DNA of 48,634 bases from JANXLO01 sp043762265 (GTDB lineage: Bacteria; Armatimonadota; Chthonomonadetes; Chthonomonadales; Chthonomonadaceae), in NCBI GenBank assembly GCA_043762265.1, contig JAYUMV010000160.1:1-48634 (forward strand), written 5' to 3'. This document shows, piece after piece, positions 33,046-42,827 of the stretch. Under the pieces are notes generated by a model. The model did no database searches. It saw nothing but the letters and a program-made list of their open reading frames with translations, and was not told where the DNA came from. Numbering within the stretch: position 1 is the first letter of the stretch; each line of letters begins with the position of its first letter. Made by a program: the position numbers and the translations under genes.

Positions 33046-36000
33046 ATGCAACGTTCCCAGACATTCTTTCGGGCGCTCGGTTTAACAGGGGTGGGGCTGA
33101 TTTTGATGGGGATAGGGGCGCAGGCGAGTCCGCCTATTGCGAAGCCTGAACTTTCTATCAGGTTCAATGCTGCGCCGGTGCGGGTGGACTATGATCGGGA
33201 TGTGCGACCGATCCTGTCCGAGAACTGCTTTAAGTGTCATGGGTTCGACCCGAATCAGCGGCAGGCGAAGCTGCGGCTCGATACGGCGGAGGGGGCTGGC
33301 AGCCCGTTGGCCTCCGGAGGGCATGCGGTCGTTGCGGGCAATCCTGCGGCCAGTGGGCTGATGCAGCGGGTGCTGGCAGGGGGGGCGCTGCATATGCCAC
33401 CGGTCAGTACGGGTAAGAAGCTGACCTCTGCGCAGATCGTGGTGTTGAAGCAGTGGATCGCCCAGGGCGGGAAGTATGACGCGCACTGGTCGTTTGTGCC
33501 ACCGCAGCGGCCCCCGCTCCCTGAGGTTCGTAATGCGGCCTGGGTGAGGAATCCCATTGATCGGTTTATTCTGGCGCGTCTGGAGCGGGAAGGGCTGAAA
33601 CCTTCGCCGGAAGCCGACCGTGCGACCCTGATCCGCCGTTTGAGCCTCGACCTGACGGGTCTGCCGCCGACGCCGGCAGCAGTGGATGCATTTGTGAAGG
33701 ATACCCGTAAGGACGCTTACGAGCAGACGGTGGATCGGCTGCTGGCCAGTCCGCATTACGGGGAGCGAATGGCGGTCTCCTGGCTCGATCTCGCCCGCTA
33801 CGCCGACACGCACGGCTTTCACATCGATAGCCAGCGCGATATGTGGCGCTGGCGAGAGTGGGTCATAGGAGCCTACAACACCAACCTCTCTTACGATCAG
33901 TTCGTCGTGCAGCAGTTGGCAGGGGACCTCCTGCCCGCTGCGACCCTCGATCAGCGCATCGCCTCCGGCTTCAACCGCAACCATCCCATTAACTTCGAAG
34001 GAGGCGCGATCCCCGAAGAGTACGCTACCGCCTACATCGTGGACCGTATCGACACCACGGCGACCGCTTTTATGGGCCTCACCATGCGGTGCGCCCAGTG
34101 CCACGATCACAAATACGACCCGATTACTCAGAAAGACTACTACCGATTCTTTGCCTTGTTCCACAATGTCACGGAGCAGGGATTGGATGGGCAGGCAGGC
34201 AACGCGACTCCGTATATCAAAGCGCCGGACGCCCAACAGCAGCAGCAGTTGGAAGCGGCGGATCAGAAACTCGCCGCCGCACAACAGGCGCTCAAAGCCA
34301 GGACTGCCGCAGCCCAAACCGGAGTCGCCGCGTGGATGCAAGCCTTGAAAGCCCCCTCCGATCGACAAGGGGCAGGGCGCGTATTACGGGTGGATCGGAT
34401 GCTCGCGCACTACTCCCTGAATGAGGGGCAAGGCGCGGAGATTCACAACGACGGTCCTTTCGGCAGCGAAGATGCGGCCCCGGTCGTGCTCACGGGCAAG
34501 CCGGCATGGGGGGCAGGCCGCTTCGGCCCTGTGTTGGCGCTCGATGGCAATACCACCGCCGACCTCGGAACCGGCGTCGGCTTCGAACGCACCGACAAAT
34601 TTGCCTATGGCGCCTGGGTCCATCCCGCCTCCGCAGACGCGATGACGGTACTCGCCCGAATGAACGACGGCGCAGATTTTCGCGGGTTCGATCTCTATCT
34701 CAGCGGCGGTCAGGTCTTTGTCCATCTGATTCACACCTGGGACAAAAACGCGATTCGCGTCAACACGAAACCGATCCTCCAGGCGAACACATGGACGCAC
34801 CTTTTTGTGAGCTACGATGGTTCGAGCAAGGCAAAAGGGATCACGATCTATGTCAACGGCAAAGCCATGCCGCTGGAGATCACCCACGATACCCTCACCG
34901 ATTCCATTCAGACGACCGTGCCGCTGCGCATCGGCAGACGGAATGTCGCCGCGCCGTTCAAGGGCCTGATCGAGTCGGTCTGTCTCTATCGGCGTGAGGT
35001 GACGCCGGAAGAGGTGCCGCAGATTGCGGATTATGACAGTGTGAGACAGATCCTGAACACTGCCGAGGAGAAACGCACGCCGGAACAGCGCACCAATCTT
35101 ATCAATTACTATCTCACTACGCAGGACGAAACCTACCGCCGCCTCAGCGCCGAGTCCTCTGCTGCACAGAGCGCCCGCGATGCCATCGACAAATCTATTC
35201 CGACCACGATGGTTATGCAAGAAATGGATAAGCCGCGCGACACCTTCTTGCTTCAGCGCGGCCAGTACGACAAGCCCGGCGAAAAGGTGACGCCCGGAAC
35301 GCCGGACTTCCTGCCCCCTTTGCCGACCGGCCCGGTAAATCGCCTGACGATGGCGCGCTGGCTCATCGCGCCCTCCCACCCTCTGACCGCTCGCGTCGCC
35401 GTCAACCGCTACTGGCAGATGATTTTTGGCACGGGCCTGGTCAAGACGGCAGAAGATTTCGGCACCCAGGGCGAGCGTCCCTCGCATCCCGAACTTTTCG
35501 ACTGGCTGGCCTCCGAGTACATGCGCACCGGATGGGATACGAAAGCGATGCTGCGGCTCATCGTTACCTCTGCCACCTATCGGCAGTCCTCCCGCGTCAC
35601 GCCCGCTCTCAAAGAGCGCGACCCGGAGAACCGGCTGCTCGCACGCGGCGCACGCTTCCGATTGCAGGGCGAATTCGTCCGAGATCAGGCGCTGGCGGTC
35701 AGCGGGCTGCTGGTCGATACGATCGGCGGACCCTCCGTGCATCCCTATCAGCCTGCCGGACTCTGGGAAGAGCTCGCCTTTGGCGGCAGCTTCTCCGCAC
35801 AGACTTACGTGCAGGACCACGGCGCAAACCTCTACCGACGCGGGATGTATACTTTCTGGAAACGCACCTGCCCGCCTCCGTCTTTGCAGGCGTTCGATGC
35901 GCCCGAGCGGGAGTTCTGCCTTGTTCGCCGCTCTGTCACCAATACTCCTCTCCAGGCGCTCACCCTGATGAACGATCCGACCTATGTCGAAGCGTCCCGC

Positions 36001-36291
36001 AAATTCGCTGAGCGCATCATGAAAGAGGGCGGCACAACGCCTGAGCAACGGATCAACTACGCCTATCGCCTCGCCATAGGACGCTCGGCGAAACCGACCG
36101 AGATCGAGACCATGCTCGGCCTCTTCAACCAGCAGGCGGTCGTCTTCCGCCTCGACGCTCCCGGCGCAAAGAAACTGCTCTCCGTCGGCGAATCGCCCCG
36201 CGATATGGCGCTCGATACCACGGACCTGGCCGCCTGGACCACTATCGCCAGCGTCCTGCTCAACCTTGACGAGACAATCACCAGGAGCTAA
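33046..36291 (+). CDS. Secreted c-type cytochrome, PSCyt1-DUF1549-LamG-DUF1553
   Basis: A 1081-residue exported protein. A signal peptide (RALGLTGVGLILMGIGAQA) precedes the PSCyt1 haem domain with C61-F-K-C-H65, then DUF1549 (PSCyt2; PIDRFILARLEREGL, RRLSLDLTGLPPTP), a helical Gln/Ala-rich spacer with a second CXXCH (RCAQCHDHKYDP), a LamG/concanavalin-like sugar-binding domain (about 455-650), and DUF1553 (PSD1; LTARVAVNRYWQMIFGTGLV). This is the standard layout of one of the two planctomycete-type cytochrome classes and differs from the class at 3.1 kb. A DUF1501 partner follows, as is usual. Possible sugar oxidation at the surface is inference. Confidence 0.9.
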   Translation: MQRSQTFFRALGLTGVGLILMGIGAQASPPIAKPELSIRFNAAPVRVDYDRDVRPILSENCFKCHGFDPNQRQAKLRLDTAEGAGSPLASGGHAVVAGNPAASGLMQRVLAGGALHMPPVSTGKKLTSAQIVVLKQWIAQGGKYDAHWSFVPPQRPPLPEVRNAAWVRNPIDRFILARLEREGLKPSPEADRATLIRRLSLDLTGLPPTPAAVDAFVKDTRKDAYEQTVDRLLASPHYGERMAVSWLDLARYADTHGFHIDSQRDMWRWREWVIGAYNTNLSYDQFVVQQLAGDLLPAATLDQRIASGFNRNHPINFEGGAIPEEYATAYIVDRIDTTATAFMGLTMRCAQCHDHKYDPITQKDYYRFFALFHNVTEQGLDGQAGNATPYIKAPDAQQQQQLEAADQKLAAAQQALKARTAAAQTGVAAWMQALKAPSDRQGAGRVLRVDRMLAHYSLNEGQGAEIHNDGPFGSEDAAPVVLTGKPAWGAGRFGPVLALDGNTTADLGTGVGFERTDKFAYGAWVHPASADAMTVLARMNDGADFRGFDLYLSGGQVFVHLIHTWDKNAIRVNTKPILQANTWTHLFVSYDGSSKAKGITIYVNGKAMPLEITHDTLTDSIQTTVPLRIGRRNVAAPFKGLIESVCLYRREVTPEEVPQIADYDSVRQILNTAEEKRTPEQRTNLINYYLTTQDETYRRLSAESSAAQSARDAIDKSIPTTMVMQEMDKPRDTFLLQRGQYDKPGEKVTPGTPDFLPPLPTGPVNRLTMARWLIAPSHPLTARVAVNRYWQMIFGTGLVKTAEDFGTQGERPSHPELFDWLASEYMRTGWDTKAMLRLIVTSATYRQSSRVTPALKERDPENRLLARGARFRLQGEFVRDQALAVSGLLVDTIGGPSVHPYQPAGLWEELAFGGSFSAQTYVQDHGANLYRRGMYTFWKRTCPPPSLQAFDAPEREFCLVRRSVTNTPLQALTLMNDPTYVEASRKFAERIMKEGGTTPEQRINYAYRLAIGRSAKPTEIETMLGLFNQQAVVFRLDAPGAKKLLSVGESPRDMALDTTDLAAWTTIASVLLNLDETITRS

Positions 36292-36350
36292 GGCAAACGA
36301 CCTGTAAGGTCATCCCACCTGGCTGAAAAAGACAACATGAGGAGCGTAGT

Positions 36351-37820
36351 ATGGACCCGAGACGTGAATTCGAACTGTTGATGACGCGGCGGCAGCTCTT
36401 TGGGAAACTGGCGACGGGCATCGGTACGGCGGCGCTGGGCTCTCTGCTCGCTCCGGAAGCCTTCGCCGCCCCGACTACGGGCCTGGTCAAGGGCAGCTAC
36501 AACGGTATCCTGAAACAGCCGCATTTCCCGGCCAAAGCCAAACGCGTCATCTATCTGTTTCAGTCCGGAGCGCCCTCCCATATCGATCTGTTCGACTACA
36601 AGCCGCAGCTCCAGACGCATCGCGGCATCGACCTGCCGGAATCGATTCGCAACGGTCAGCGCCTGACCGGCATGACCTCCGGGCAGAAATCGTTTCCGGT
36701 CGCGCCCACCATCTTCAAGTTCAGCCAGAAGGGCAAGAACGGGACCTATCTGAGCGAACTGCTGCCGCATACCGGCGAGATCATGGACGAGATCGCGATC
36801 ATCAAGTCGATGCACACCGAGGCGATCAACCACGATCCGGCCATCACGTTCATTCAGACCGGATCGCAGCAGCCCGGACGTCCCAGCATCGGATCCTGGA
36901 TGTCGTACGGTCTGGGCAGCGAAAACAGCGATCTGCCCGCCTACATCGTACTGATCTCTCTAGCCAGCGACGGCCGTAACGACCAGCCGCTCTTCGGGCG
37001 TTTGTGGGGCAGCGGATTCCTGCCGTCGGTGCATCAGGGCGTGAAACTGCGCTCTACCGGCGATCCGGTGCTCTACCTCAGCAACCCGCCCGGCATCGAC
37101 AACGCCAGCCGCCGCCGGATGCTCGACAGCGTCGCCGCGCTCAACCACCGGGCGGAGCAGGATTTCGGCGACCCAGAGACCAATACCCGTATTGCGCAGT
37201 ATGAGATGGCCTATCGCATGCAGGCGTCTGTGCCCGACCTCATGGATCTCTCCAAAGAGTCGAAAGAGACGCTCGACATGTACGGTCCCGAGGCCCACAA
37301 ACCCGGCACTTTCGCGGCGAACTGTCTGCTGGCGCGGCGACTGGCCGAACGCGGCGTGCGCTTCATCCAGCTTTTTCACCGGGGCTGGGATCAGCACGGC
37401 AACCTGCCCAAAGATCTCGGTACACAGTGTAAAGACACCGATCAACCCTCTGCCGCCCTCATCAAAGACCTCAAACAGCGTGGTCTGCTCGAAGATACGC
37501 TGGTCGTGTGGGGGGGAGAGTTCGGGCGCACCGTCTACTCCCAGGGCACCCTTACCGCCGACAACTACGGACGGGACCATCATGGCCGCGCCTTCTCCGT
37601 GTGGATGGCAGGCGGCGGCATCAAACCCGGCGTGGTCCATGGCGAAACCGACGACTTCTGCTACAACATCACCAAAGACCCCGTCCATATCCATGACCTG
37701 GGCGCGACGATCCTGAACCGGATGGGCGTCGATCACACCCGCCTGATTTACCGCTATCAGGGCCGCGACTACCGTCTTACCGATGTCGCCGGAGAGGTCG
37801 TGAAACAGGTACTTGTGTAA
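36351..37820 (+). CDS. DUF1501 family Tat-exported protein
   Basis: A 489-residue protein with a twin-arginine leader (MTRRQLFGKLATGIGTAALG, cleavage near AFA), so exported folded. It belongs to DUF1501, a relative of the alkaline phosphatase/sulfatase fold: KRVIYLFQSGAPSHIDLFDY near the start, GRPSIGSWMSYGLG, RGVRFIQLFHRGWDQHG and the metal-ligand-like GGEFGRT plus GRDHHGRAF. No activity is established. It follows its usual partner, the DUF1549/DUF1553 cytochrome, after 59 bases, with GAGGAG before the ATG. The pair mirrors the DUF1592 plus DUF1552 pair at 3.1-6.8 kb. Confidence 0.9.
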   Translation: MDPRREFELLMTRRQLFGKLATGIGTAALGSLLAPEAFAAPTTGLVKGSYNGILKQPHFPAKAKRVIYLFQSGAPSHIDLFDYKPQLQTHRGIDLPESIRNGQRLTGMTSGQKSFPVAPTIFKFSQKGKNGTYLSELLPHTGEIMDEIAIIKSMHTEAINHDPAITFIQTGSQQPGRPSIGSWMSYGLGSENSDLPAYIVLISLASDGRNDQPLFGRLWGSGFLPSVHQGVKLRSTGDPVLYLSNPPGIDNASRRRMLDSVAALNHRAEQDFGDPETNTRIAQYEMAYRMQASVPDLMDLSKESKETLDMYGPEAHKPGTFAANCLLARRLAERGVRFIQLFHRGWDQHGNLPKDLGTQCKDTDQPSAALIKDLKQRGLLEDTLVVWGGEFGRTVYSQGTLTADNYGRDHHGRAFSVWMAGGGIKPGVVHGETDDFCYNITKDPVHIHDLGATILNRMGVDHTRLIYRYQGRDYRLTDVAGEVVKQVLV

Positions 37821-37896
37821 CACTCGAAACCGTTTGTTCCACAGCCCGTATTGTCTGTCAGGACGGTCGAAATTGGGGGCCAAGGAGGGCAGAGAG

Positions 37897-38985
37897 ATGA
37901 AACGGCGTTCCTACAAATGGGCGAAGTGGATGGCGCTCGGGCTGATTCTATTGATTCCGCTTGCCATGGTCTGGATCGTTGCGTCCCATCCTATTCGGAC
38001 AGGCAACAATCTGGAGCGCAGTCATCGCCTCGCAGCTACCAAAGGACTGGCTTACTACTCCGGTTGCGAACAGGGCTACACCTGGCTGGACGCTGGCACG
38101 GTGCGCCAGATCGATTCCGTAGAAGGCAACGCTCTGCTCGTCAAGGACACGGATGTTGCGACCGGGATCACACGGACAACCGCCTCGTTCGCCAAGAGAA
38201 AGGAGGAAGGCTTCATTGACAAAAATTTGACTCACCTCTCTCCCGACCGGAAATGGATCCTCTACACCGGTAGCACCGCCGATACGCTGATGCGTAATGT
38301 CGGGCCGCTGGTCTCCTCCCAGACGCTGTTCGACAAATCCTCCACAAAGCAGAAACCCCTCGCTTACATCGTTCATCGCGTTGCCTGGATGCGGGACAGC
38401 CTGCACTGGGTCGAGCTTTCCGAAGGGGCACAGGGAAAGGGTGTCCTCATCCTGCATACTATCGGCAGCCCTGCCACGACGCGGTGGGCGCTCGCGCCAA
38501 TGGTCGCGGCGCCCGGAACGACGCCCTTGCGAATGTTGATCGGCATCACCGATCGCAACACGGCGCTCATCAAGGAAGTAGACTGGAAACCGGGTCTGTT
38601 GACGCCTATGCGGTTCGTGGAAGTCGATCTCAAGACCGGCCAGCGCTCCTCCAATACCGGGCTGAGCCAACTGGCGCCCCTCACCCATCTGTATTCAAGC
38701 TACCGGGAGGAGCCGGCCCTCTCTCCGCAGGGCGATCGCCTCGTATGGGTACGGCAGGAGTATCCGGACCTGGTAACCATCCTTGCCCGGATGCTCCGCC
38801 ACAAACCGCAGACTATTCGATACGAAGTGCTCTCCTGTCGATTGGACGGCTCGCAATACAACCTCGTGGACAGTGTCGAGTCCGGCAACATGCGGGAACG
38901 GGTCAACATGGTGGAATGGCTTCCCGACGGCAAACAGGTCAGCTTTGTCTTCCAAAACTTCCTCTACACCGCTCCCGCCGATTAG
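37897..38985 (+). CDS. Membrane-anchored beta-rich protein, unknown function
   Basis: A 362-residue protein with a basic N-terminus and one helix (WMALGLILLIPLAMVWIVA), then an outside domain made of short beta-type blocks such as LSPDRKWILYTGSTAD, LSPQGDRLVWVRQEYPD and WLPDGKQVSFVFQNF. These look like TolB/WD-type propeller blades, so a sensor or scaffold outside the membrane is plausible. No family name is certain. The ATG has AAGGAGG about eight bases before it; the frame extends upstream into the DUF1501 gene without a ribosome site. It may be co-transcribed with the cytochrome genes. It ends with TAG. Confidence 0.72.
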   Translation: MKRRSYKWAKWMALGLILLIPLAMVWIVASHPIRTGNNLERSHRLAATKGLAYYSGCEQGYTWLDAGTVRQIDSVEGNALLVKDTDVATGITRTTASFAKRKEEGFIDKNLTHLSPDRKWILYTGSTADTLMRNVGPLVSSQTLFDKSSTKQKPLAYIVHRVAWMRDSLHWVELSEGAQGKGVLILHTIGSPATTRWALAPMVAAPGTTPLRMLIGITDRNTALIKEVDWKPGLLTPMRFVEVDLKTGQRSSNTGLSQLAPLTHLYSSYREEPALSPQGDRLVWVRQEYPDLVTILARMLRHKPQTIRYEVLSCRLDGSQYNLVDSVESGNMRERVNMVEWLPDGKQVSFVFQNFLYTAPAD

Positions 38986-39160
38986 CGCTGTGGGGGCATC
39001 TCCGACATTGTATCTGCCTGACTTTCGCGGAGGGAGCCTGTGCAGTCGCACAAGGCGACCGTGCAGCCGCTAGAGCGAATCTTCCTAGACGGCATGCAGG
39101 AAAGTTCGCCTCCTTGTTGAATAGTAGGCCAACCCGACTTTGCTGCGCTGGAGCGACGCC

Positions 39161-41944
39161 ATGAGCCTGCCGACGGAAACTGTCACCTTTCTTATGACCG
39201 ACATTGCCGGCAGCACCCTGCTCTGGCAGCAGCAGCCCGGTGCCATGGGGGGCGTCCTCGATCGTCATGACTTTTTGGCCGATGAGATCGTCGCGCGGCA
39301 CGGGGGCAGAGTACTCAAGCATCGGGGAGAGGGTGACAGCCTCTTTGTCGTCTTTGTGCGTGCCACCGACGCGGTCGCGGCCGCCTGTGCACTCCAGACC
39401 GCCTACTACGCGGAACCGTGGCCGAATGGAATCGCGCTTCGGGTGCGCGTTGCCCTGCACACAGGAGAGGCCGAACTCCGGGAAAACGACTACTTCGGCG
39501 TTGCGATCAACCGTTGTGCCCGACTGCGCGGCATCGCGCATGGCGGCCAGATCCTGTTGTCCCAGGCGACCATGCAACTGACGCAGGACAATTTGCCTCC
39601 GGAGGTTCGGCTGCACGACTGCGGGCGGCATCGCCTGCGCGACCTGGAGCGGCCGGAACAGGTGTTCCAACTGCTGCACCCCGCTCTTCCTTCCGAATTT
39701 CCGCCTCTCAAATCTCTCGAAGCATTTGCGCAGAACCTGCCGGTCCAATTGAGCAGTTTCATTGGCCGTGATCGGGAAATTCAGGAGATCGTCGGATTGC
39801 TCTCCTCGGCCAGACTGCTCACGCTCAAGGGGGCGGGCGGGTGTGGGAAGACCCGGCTTGCGCTTCAAGTGGCTGCGCACATCATCGAGGAGTACCCGGA
39901 CGGCGTCTGGTTCGTGGAACTGGCAGCCCGTACGGCCTCGGAACATGTTTCACAGACGGTCGCGACGGCCCTGCATGTGCGCGAGATGCCCAATGTCCCC
40001 TTGACCGAAACCCTTGCCGACACTCTGAGCGGCAAGAATCTGCTGCTGGTGCTCGACAACTGCGAACATCTGGTAAAGGAGTGCGCACATTTCGTCGAAG
40101 CGCTGCTGCGCGCCTGCCCGTCGGTGCGCATTCTGACGACAAGTCGCGAGCCGTTGACGCTTGCAGGGGAGACCCTTTGGGAGGTATCTCCGCTCGCAAA
40201 TCCGGATCCTCGAAACTTGCCCGCTTTGGAAGACCTGGCGCAGATCGAGGCGGTTCGGCTGTTCATCGAGCGGGCTCGGGCTGCGCGCCCACGCTTCGCC
40301 CTGACGGCAAAAAACGCCTCCGCCATCGCGAACATCTGTCACAGATTGGATGGATTGCCGCTCGCCATCGAACTGGCGGCTGCGAAAGTGGCGATGTTTA
40401 CAGTCGAGGACATCGATGAACTCCTGTTCTCCCTTCTGGACGACGGGGCGAGCACTGCCCCGGATCGCCACAAGACCGTGCAAGCATTGATGGACTGGAG
40501 CTACGACCTGCTGCTGCCTCCCGAAAGGGCAATTTTCGGCCGCCTCGCCGTATTCGCGGGCGGATGGACGCGCAAGGCGGCGCAGGAGGTCTGTTCGGAT
40601 GCCGAAATCCCAGGGGCTCAGGTGGTAAAACTATTGACACGCCACGTACGCGCCTCGCTAGTCATCGCAGAAGAACAGGAAGAAGGGATGCGCTACCGCA
40701 TGCTGGAGACAGTACGCGCGTATGCTGCGGAGAAGCTGCAGTTATGCGGGGAGGAGACGCTGGTACAGGATCGACACGTCCGTTACTTCCTGGAGTTTGC
40801 GCAGGAAGCGGAGCCTTACCTGATGCGCAAAGAGCAGGCGGTTTGGCGCCGACGCCTGGAGGCCGAAAACGATAATCTGCGCGCCGCATTGACATGGGCT
40901 ATCGACCCGGAACTGCGCTTGCGTCTGGCTGGCGCGCTCGGACGGTTCTGGTCTATGCAGGGCTACTTCACGGAGGGCAGAGCGTGGCTGCAAGGCGCTC
41001 TGGCGCGCCGAGGGACGAGTTCGCAGGGTGCGCGGGCAAAAGCACTCAACGGGTTGGGTGTGCTGGCATGGCGTCAAACCGATTTTGCTTCCGCGCAGAG
41101 TCTGCTCGAAGAGAGCTGCAGCCTGTACCAGGCTACGGGGGATGACCAGGGCGCAGCGGAGGCGTTGAACAACCTCGGGAACGTCGCGCGAGATCGGGGC
41201 GACTTTACGACAGCGCGTACTTACTATGAGCAGAGCCTGGCTATCAAGAGAAAACTGGGCGATTCCTGGGGCATCGCCGCTGTGCTGAATAACCTGGGGA
41301 TCATTGCGCGCGACGCCAGAGAGGAGGCGCGTGCACTGGCGTATTATGAAGAGGCGTTATCACTCTATCGGGGCCTGGAAGATGCGATGCAGATCGCGAA
41401 CGTGTCCAATAACCTCGGCCTATTAGCCATTGACCAGAATAACTACGGGGCGGCTCGGGACTATTTCCAGGCTTGTCTCTCATTTTTCCGAAATCTCCAG
41501 TCCCGTGTCGGGATATCCATCATGACTCACAACGTGGGGCTGACTATTCATCAGATGGAGGGCTACTTAGCTGCCTATCCTCTGTTCGTCGAAAGCCTCC
41601 TCTTAAAACAGGATCTCGGTGATCTTGTCGGGCTTGCCCACACGCTGGCCTCCATCGGCGAGGTCGCACGGGATGCGGGGAACCTGGAAGGCGCTGCACG
41701 GCTGTTTGGTGCGGTAACAGCCCTGCGGGAAACGGCAAACGCGCCGCTCTCGGAAGCCGATCAGAGGATATACGATCATGAGATCTCGCTAGTCCGGACC
41801 GCGATGGGCGAGGAGGCGTTCGAAAAATCGGTAACCGAGGGCAGAGGAATGGAGCGGACCGAAGTGATCGGATATGCGACCGTTGCCATCCATGTTGACA
41901 AAGCCTCCGATCCTGTGTTAGTATGTGAGCAGCCCGACAAATGA
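39161..41944 (+). CDS. Class III nucleotidyl cyclase-NTPase-TPR signalling protein
   Basis: A 927-residue three-part protein with no membrane segment. The N-terminal class III cyclase domain (about 1-190) has both metal Asp residues, D14 in FLMTDIAGST and D59 in RGEGDSLFVVF, and the N-x3-R transition-state pair in AINRCARLRG, so it looks active; whether it makes cAMP or cGMP is unclear. An NB-ARC/AfsR-like ATPase follows, with Walker A GAGGCGK230-T and Walker B LLLVLDNCEHL, the RILTTSREPL sensor and GLPLAIELAA. TPR repeats cover about 620-880 (EALNNLGNVARDRGDF and others). GGAG lies eight bases before the ATG. Such proteins are common in Chloroflexi, Actinobacteria and Armatimonadota; the ligand is unknown. 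Confidence 0.9.
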   Translation: MSLPTETVTFLMTDIAGSTLLWQQQPGAMGGVLDRHDFLADEIVARHGGRVLKHRGEGDSLFVVFVRATDAVAAACALQTAYYAEPWPNGIALRVRVALHTGEAELRENDYFGVAINRCARLRGIAHGGQILLSQATMQLTQDNLPPEVRLHDCGRHRLRDLERPEQVFQLLHPALPSEFPPLKSLEAFAQNLPVQLSSFIGRDREIQEIVGLLSSARLLTLKGAGGCGKTRLALQVAAHIIEEYPDGVWFVELAARTASEHVSQTVATALHVREMPNVPLTETLADTLSGKNLLLVLDNCEHLVKECAHFVEALLRACPSVRILTTSREPLTLAGETLWEVSPLANPDPRNLPALEDLAQIEAVRLFIERARAARPRFALTAKNASAIANICHRLDGLPLAIELAAAKVAMFTVEDIDELLFSLLDDGASTAPDRHKTVQALMDWSYDLLLPPERAIFGRLAVFAGGWTRKAAQEVCSDAEIPGAQVVKLLTRHVRASLVIAEEQEEGMRYRMLETVRAYAAEKLQLCGEETLVQDRHVRYFLEFAQEAEPYLMRKEQAVWRRRLEAENDNLRAALTWAIDPELRLRLAGALGRFWSMQGYFTEGRAWLQGALARRGTSSQGARAKALNGLGVLAWRQTDFASAQSLLEESCSLYQATGDDQGAAEALNNLGNVARDRGDFTTARTYYEQSLAIKRKLGDSWGIAAVLNNLGIIARDAREEARALAYYEEALSLYRGLEDAMQIANVSNNLGLLAIDQNNYGAARDYFQACLSFFRNLQSRVGISIMTHNVGLTIHQMEGYLAAYPLFVESLLLKQDLGDLVGLAHTLASIGEVARDAGNLEGAARLFGAVTALRETANAPLSEADQRIYDHEISLVRTAMGEEAFEKSVTEGRGMERTEVIGYATVAIHVDKASDPVLVCEQPDK
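41895..41924 (+). promoter_or_regulatory. Promoter inside the 3' end of the cyclase gene
   Basis: TTGACA (41895-41900), 18 bases, TAGTAT (41919-41924). It lies within the last 17 codons of the cyclase gene and would start a transcript for the next gene near 41931. Confidence 0.7.
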
Positions 41945-41981
41945 ACCACGCAGAGAGAGCCCTTTCAAAGGAGACACGTTC

Positions 41982-42725
41982 GTGACAAAAGTAACGGTAG
42001 AAACGCTCACCGATGTAAACGGCAAGCAACACTTCCATCTTAAAGCCGGCGATAAGGCAACCTGTTACGTTAAGGTGACCGAAACCGGGTCGGCTGCCTT
42101 GAATCATGTATGGGTACATTGTAACAGCAACGACTACATTCTGCCGGACGGCCAACAAAAGTGGCCCTTAGAAGTAACGATTGAAAACGGCACAAATCAG
42201 GGATCGTTCAAGATTCAAGCGGTCCAGTTGGCCGAAGTCGAACAGGCCTTAGAGGCGTTCAAAAATGGTGAGGATAAGTGCCCGAAATGCACGCCTCGGG
42301 CTAGATGCACTATCAGCGTGACGGCAGAAGGCATCCTGGGTACCGGACAAGCTATTCCCATCTCTCGGGTCGCACCGTTTCCTGCGGTCGCGAGCGCGAC
42401 GACTGGAACCCAAATCGTGTACATGGTTGAGATCGATCCTTCGCAGACATCCATCGGAGATGCCATGATCGCCGTAGATGTCAGTGATCGCAAGGCGCTC
42501 TCTTCCCCGTCAGGAGAATGGCCATACTTTGTTCAGGTGAACGATCCTAACGCACTGGCCGTAGCCTTTACGGTGACGGTGAATTCGGTAGCGAAGGATG
42601 CAGATGTCACAGTCTTCGCCTATGGAGGTGTCCCGTACGATCCCTTCCACCCCTCGCACTTTGAAATGTCATCCCTTACCGTGACGCCATCGCAATCGGC
42701 AAATCGCAAGCGTTCGGGTAAATGA
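41982..42725 (+). CDS. Protein of unknown function
   Basis: A 247-residue protein, mostly beta-prone and polar, without a signal peptide or membrane helix. A Cys cluster CPKCTPRARC (about residue 104-113) could bind metal; an early Cys (ATCYVKV) is separate. The C-terminal half resembles an Ig-like or adhesion-type sandwich (FVQVNDPNALAVAFTVTV). No family is recognised. The start is GTG with AAAGGAG nine bases before it, served by a promoter in the upstream gene; a strong hairpin follows the stop. With its own promoter it need not depend on the cyclase gene, but it may be a linked effector. Confidence 0.68.
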   Translation: MTKVTVETLTDVNGKQHFHLKAGDKATCYVKVTETGSAALNHVWVHCNSNDYILPDGQQKWPLEVTIENGTNQGSFKIQAVQLAEVEQALEAFKNGEDKCPKCTPRARCTISVTAEGILGTGQAIPISRVAPFPAVASATTGTQIVYMVEIDPSQTSIGDAMIAVDVSDRKALSSPSGEWPYFVQVNDPNALAVAFTVTVNSVAKDADVTVFAYGGVPYDPFHPSHFEMSSLTVTPSQSANRKRSGK

Positions 42726-42760
42726 GGTCTATCGACCGATCTATACCGTTCAATCCGTTA

Positions 42761-42786
42761 GCCGCCCCTGCAACAGCAGGGGCGGC
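42761..42786 (+). terminator. Hairpin after the unknown gene
   Basis: Perfect 11-bp stem GCCGCCCCTGC / GCAGGGGCGGC around AACA, 35 bases after the stop. Only a short GTCTT follows, so it is a weak-tailed terminator between convergent genes. Confidence 0.6.
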
Positions 42787-42827
42787 GTCTTGCCGAGTCT
42801 CATGAATACCCGAGACTTCCTTCCTCT

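Noticed and set aside
34384..36048. A 554-residue minus-strand open frame
   Set aside because: Antisense to the DUF1549/DUF1553 cytochrome, which has intact motifs throughout.
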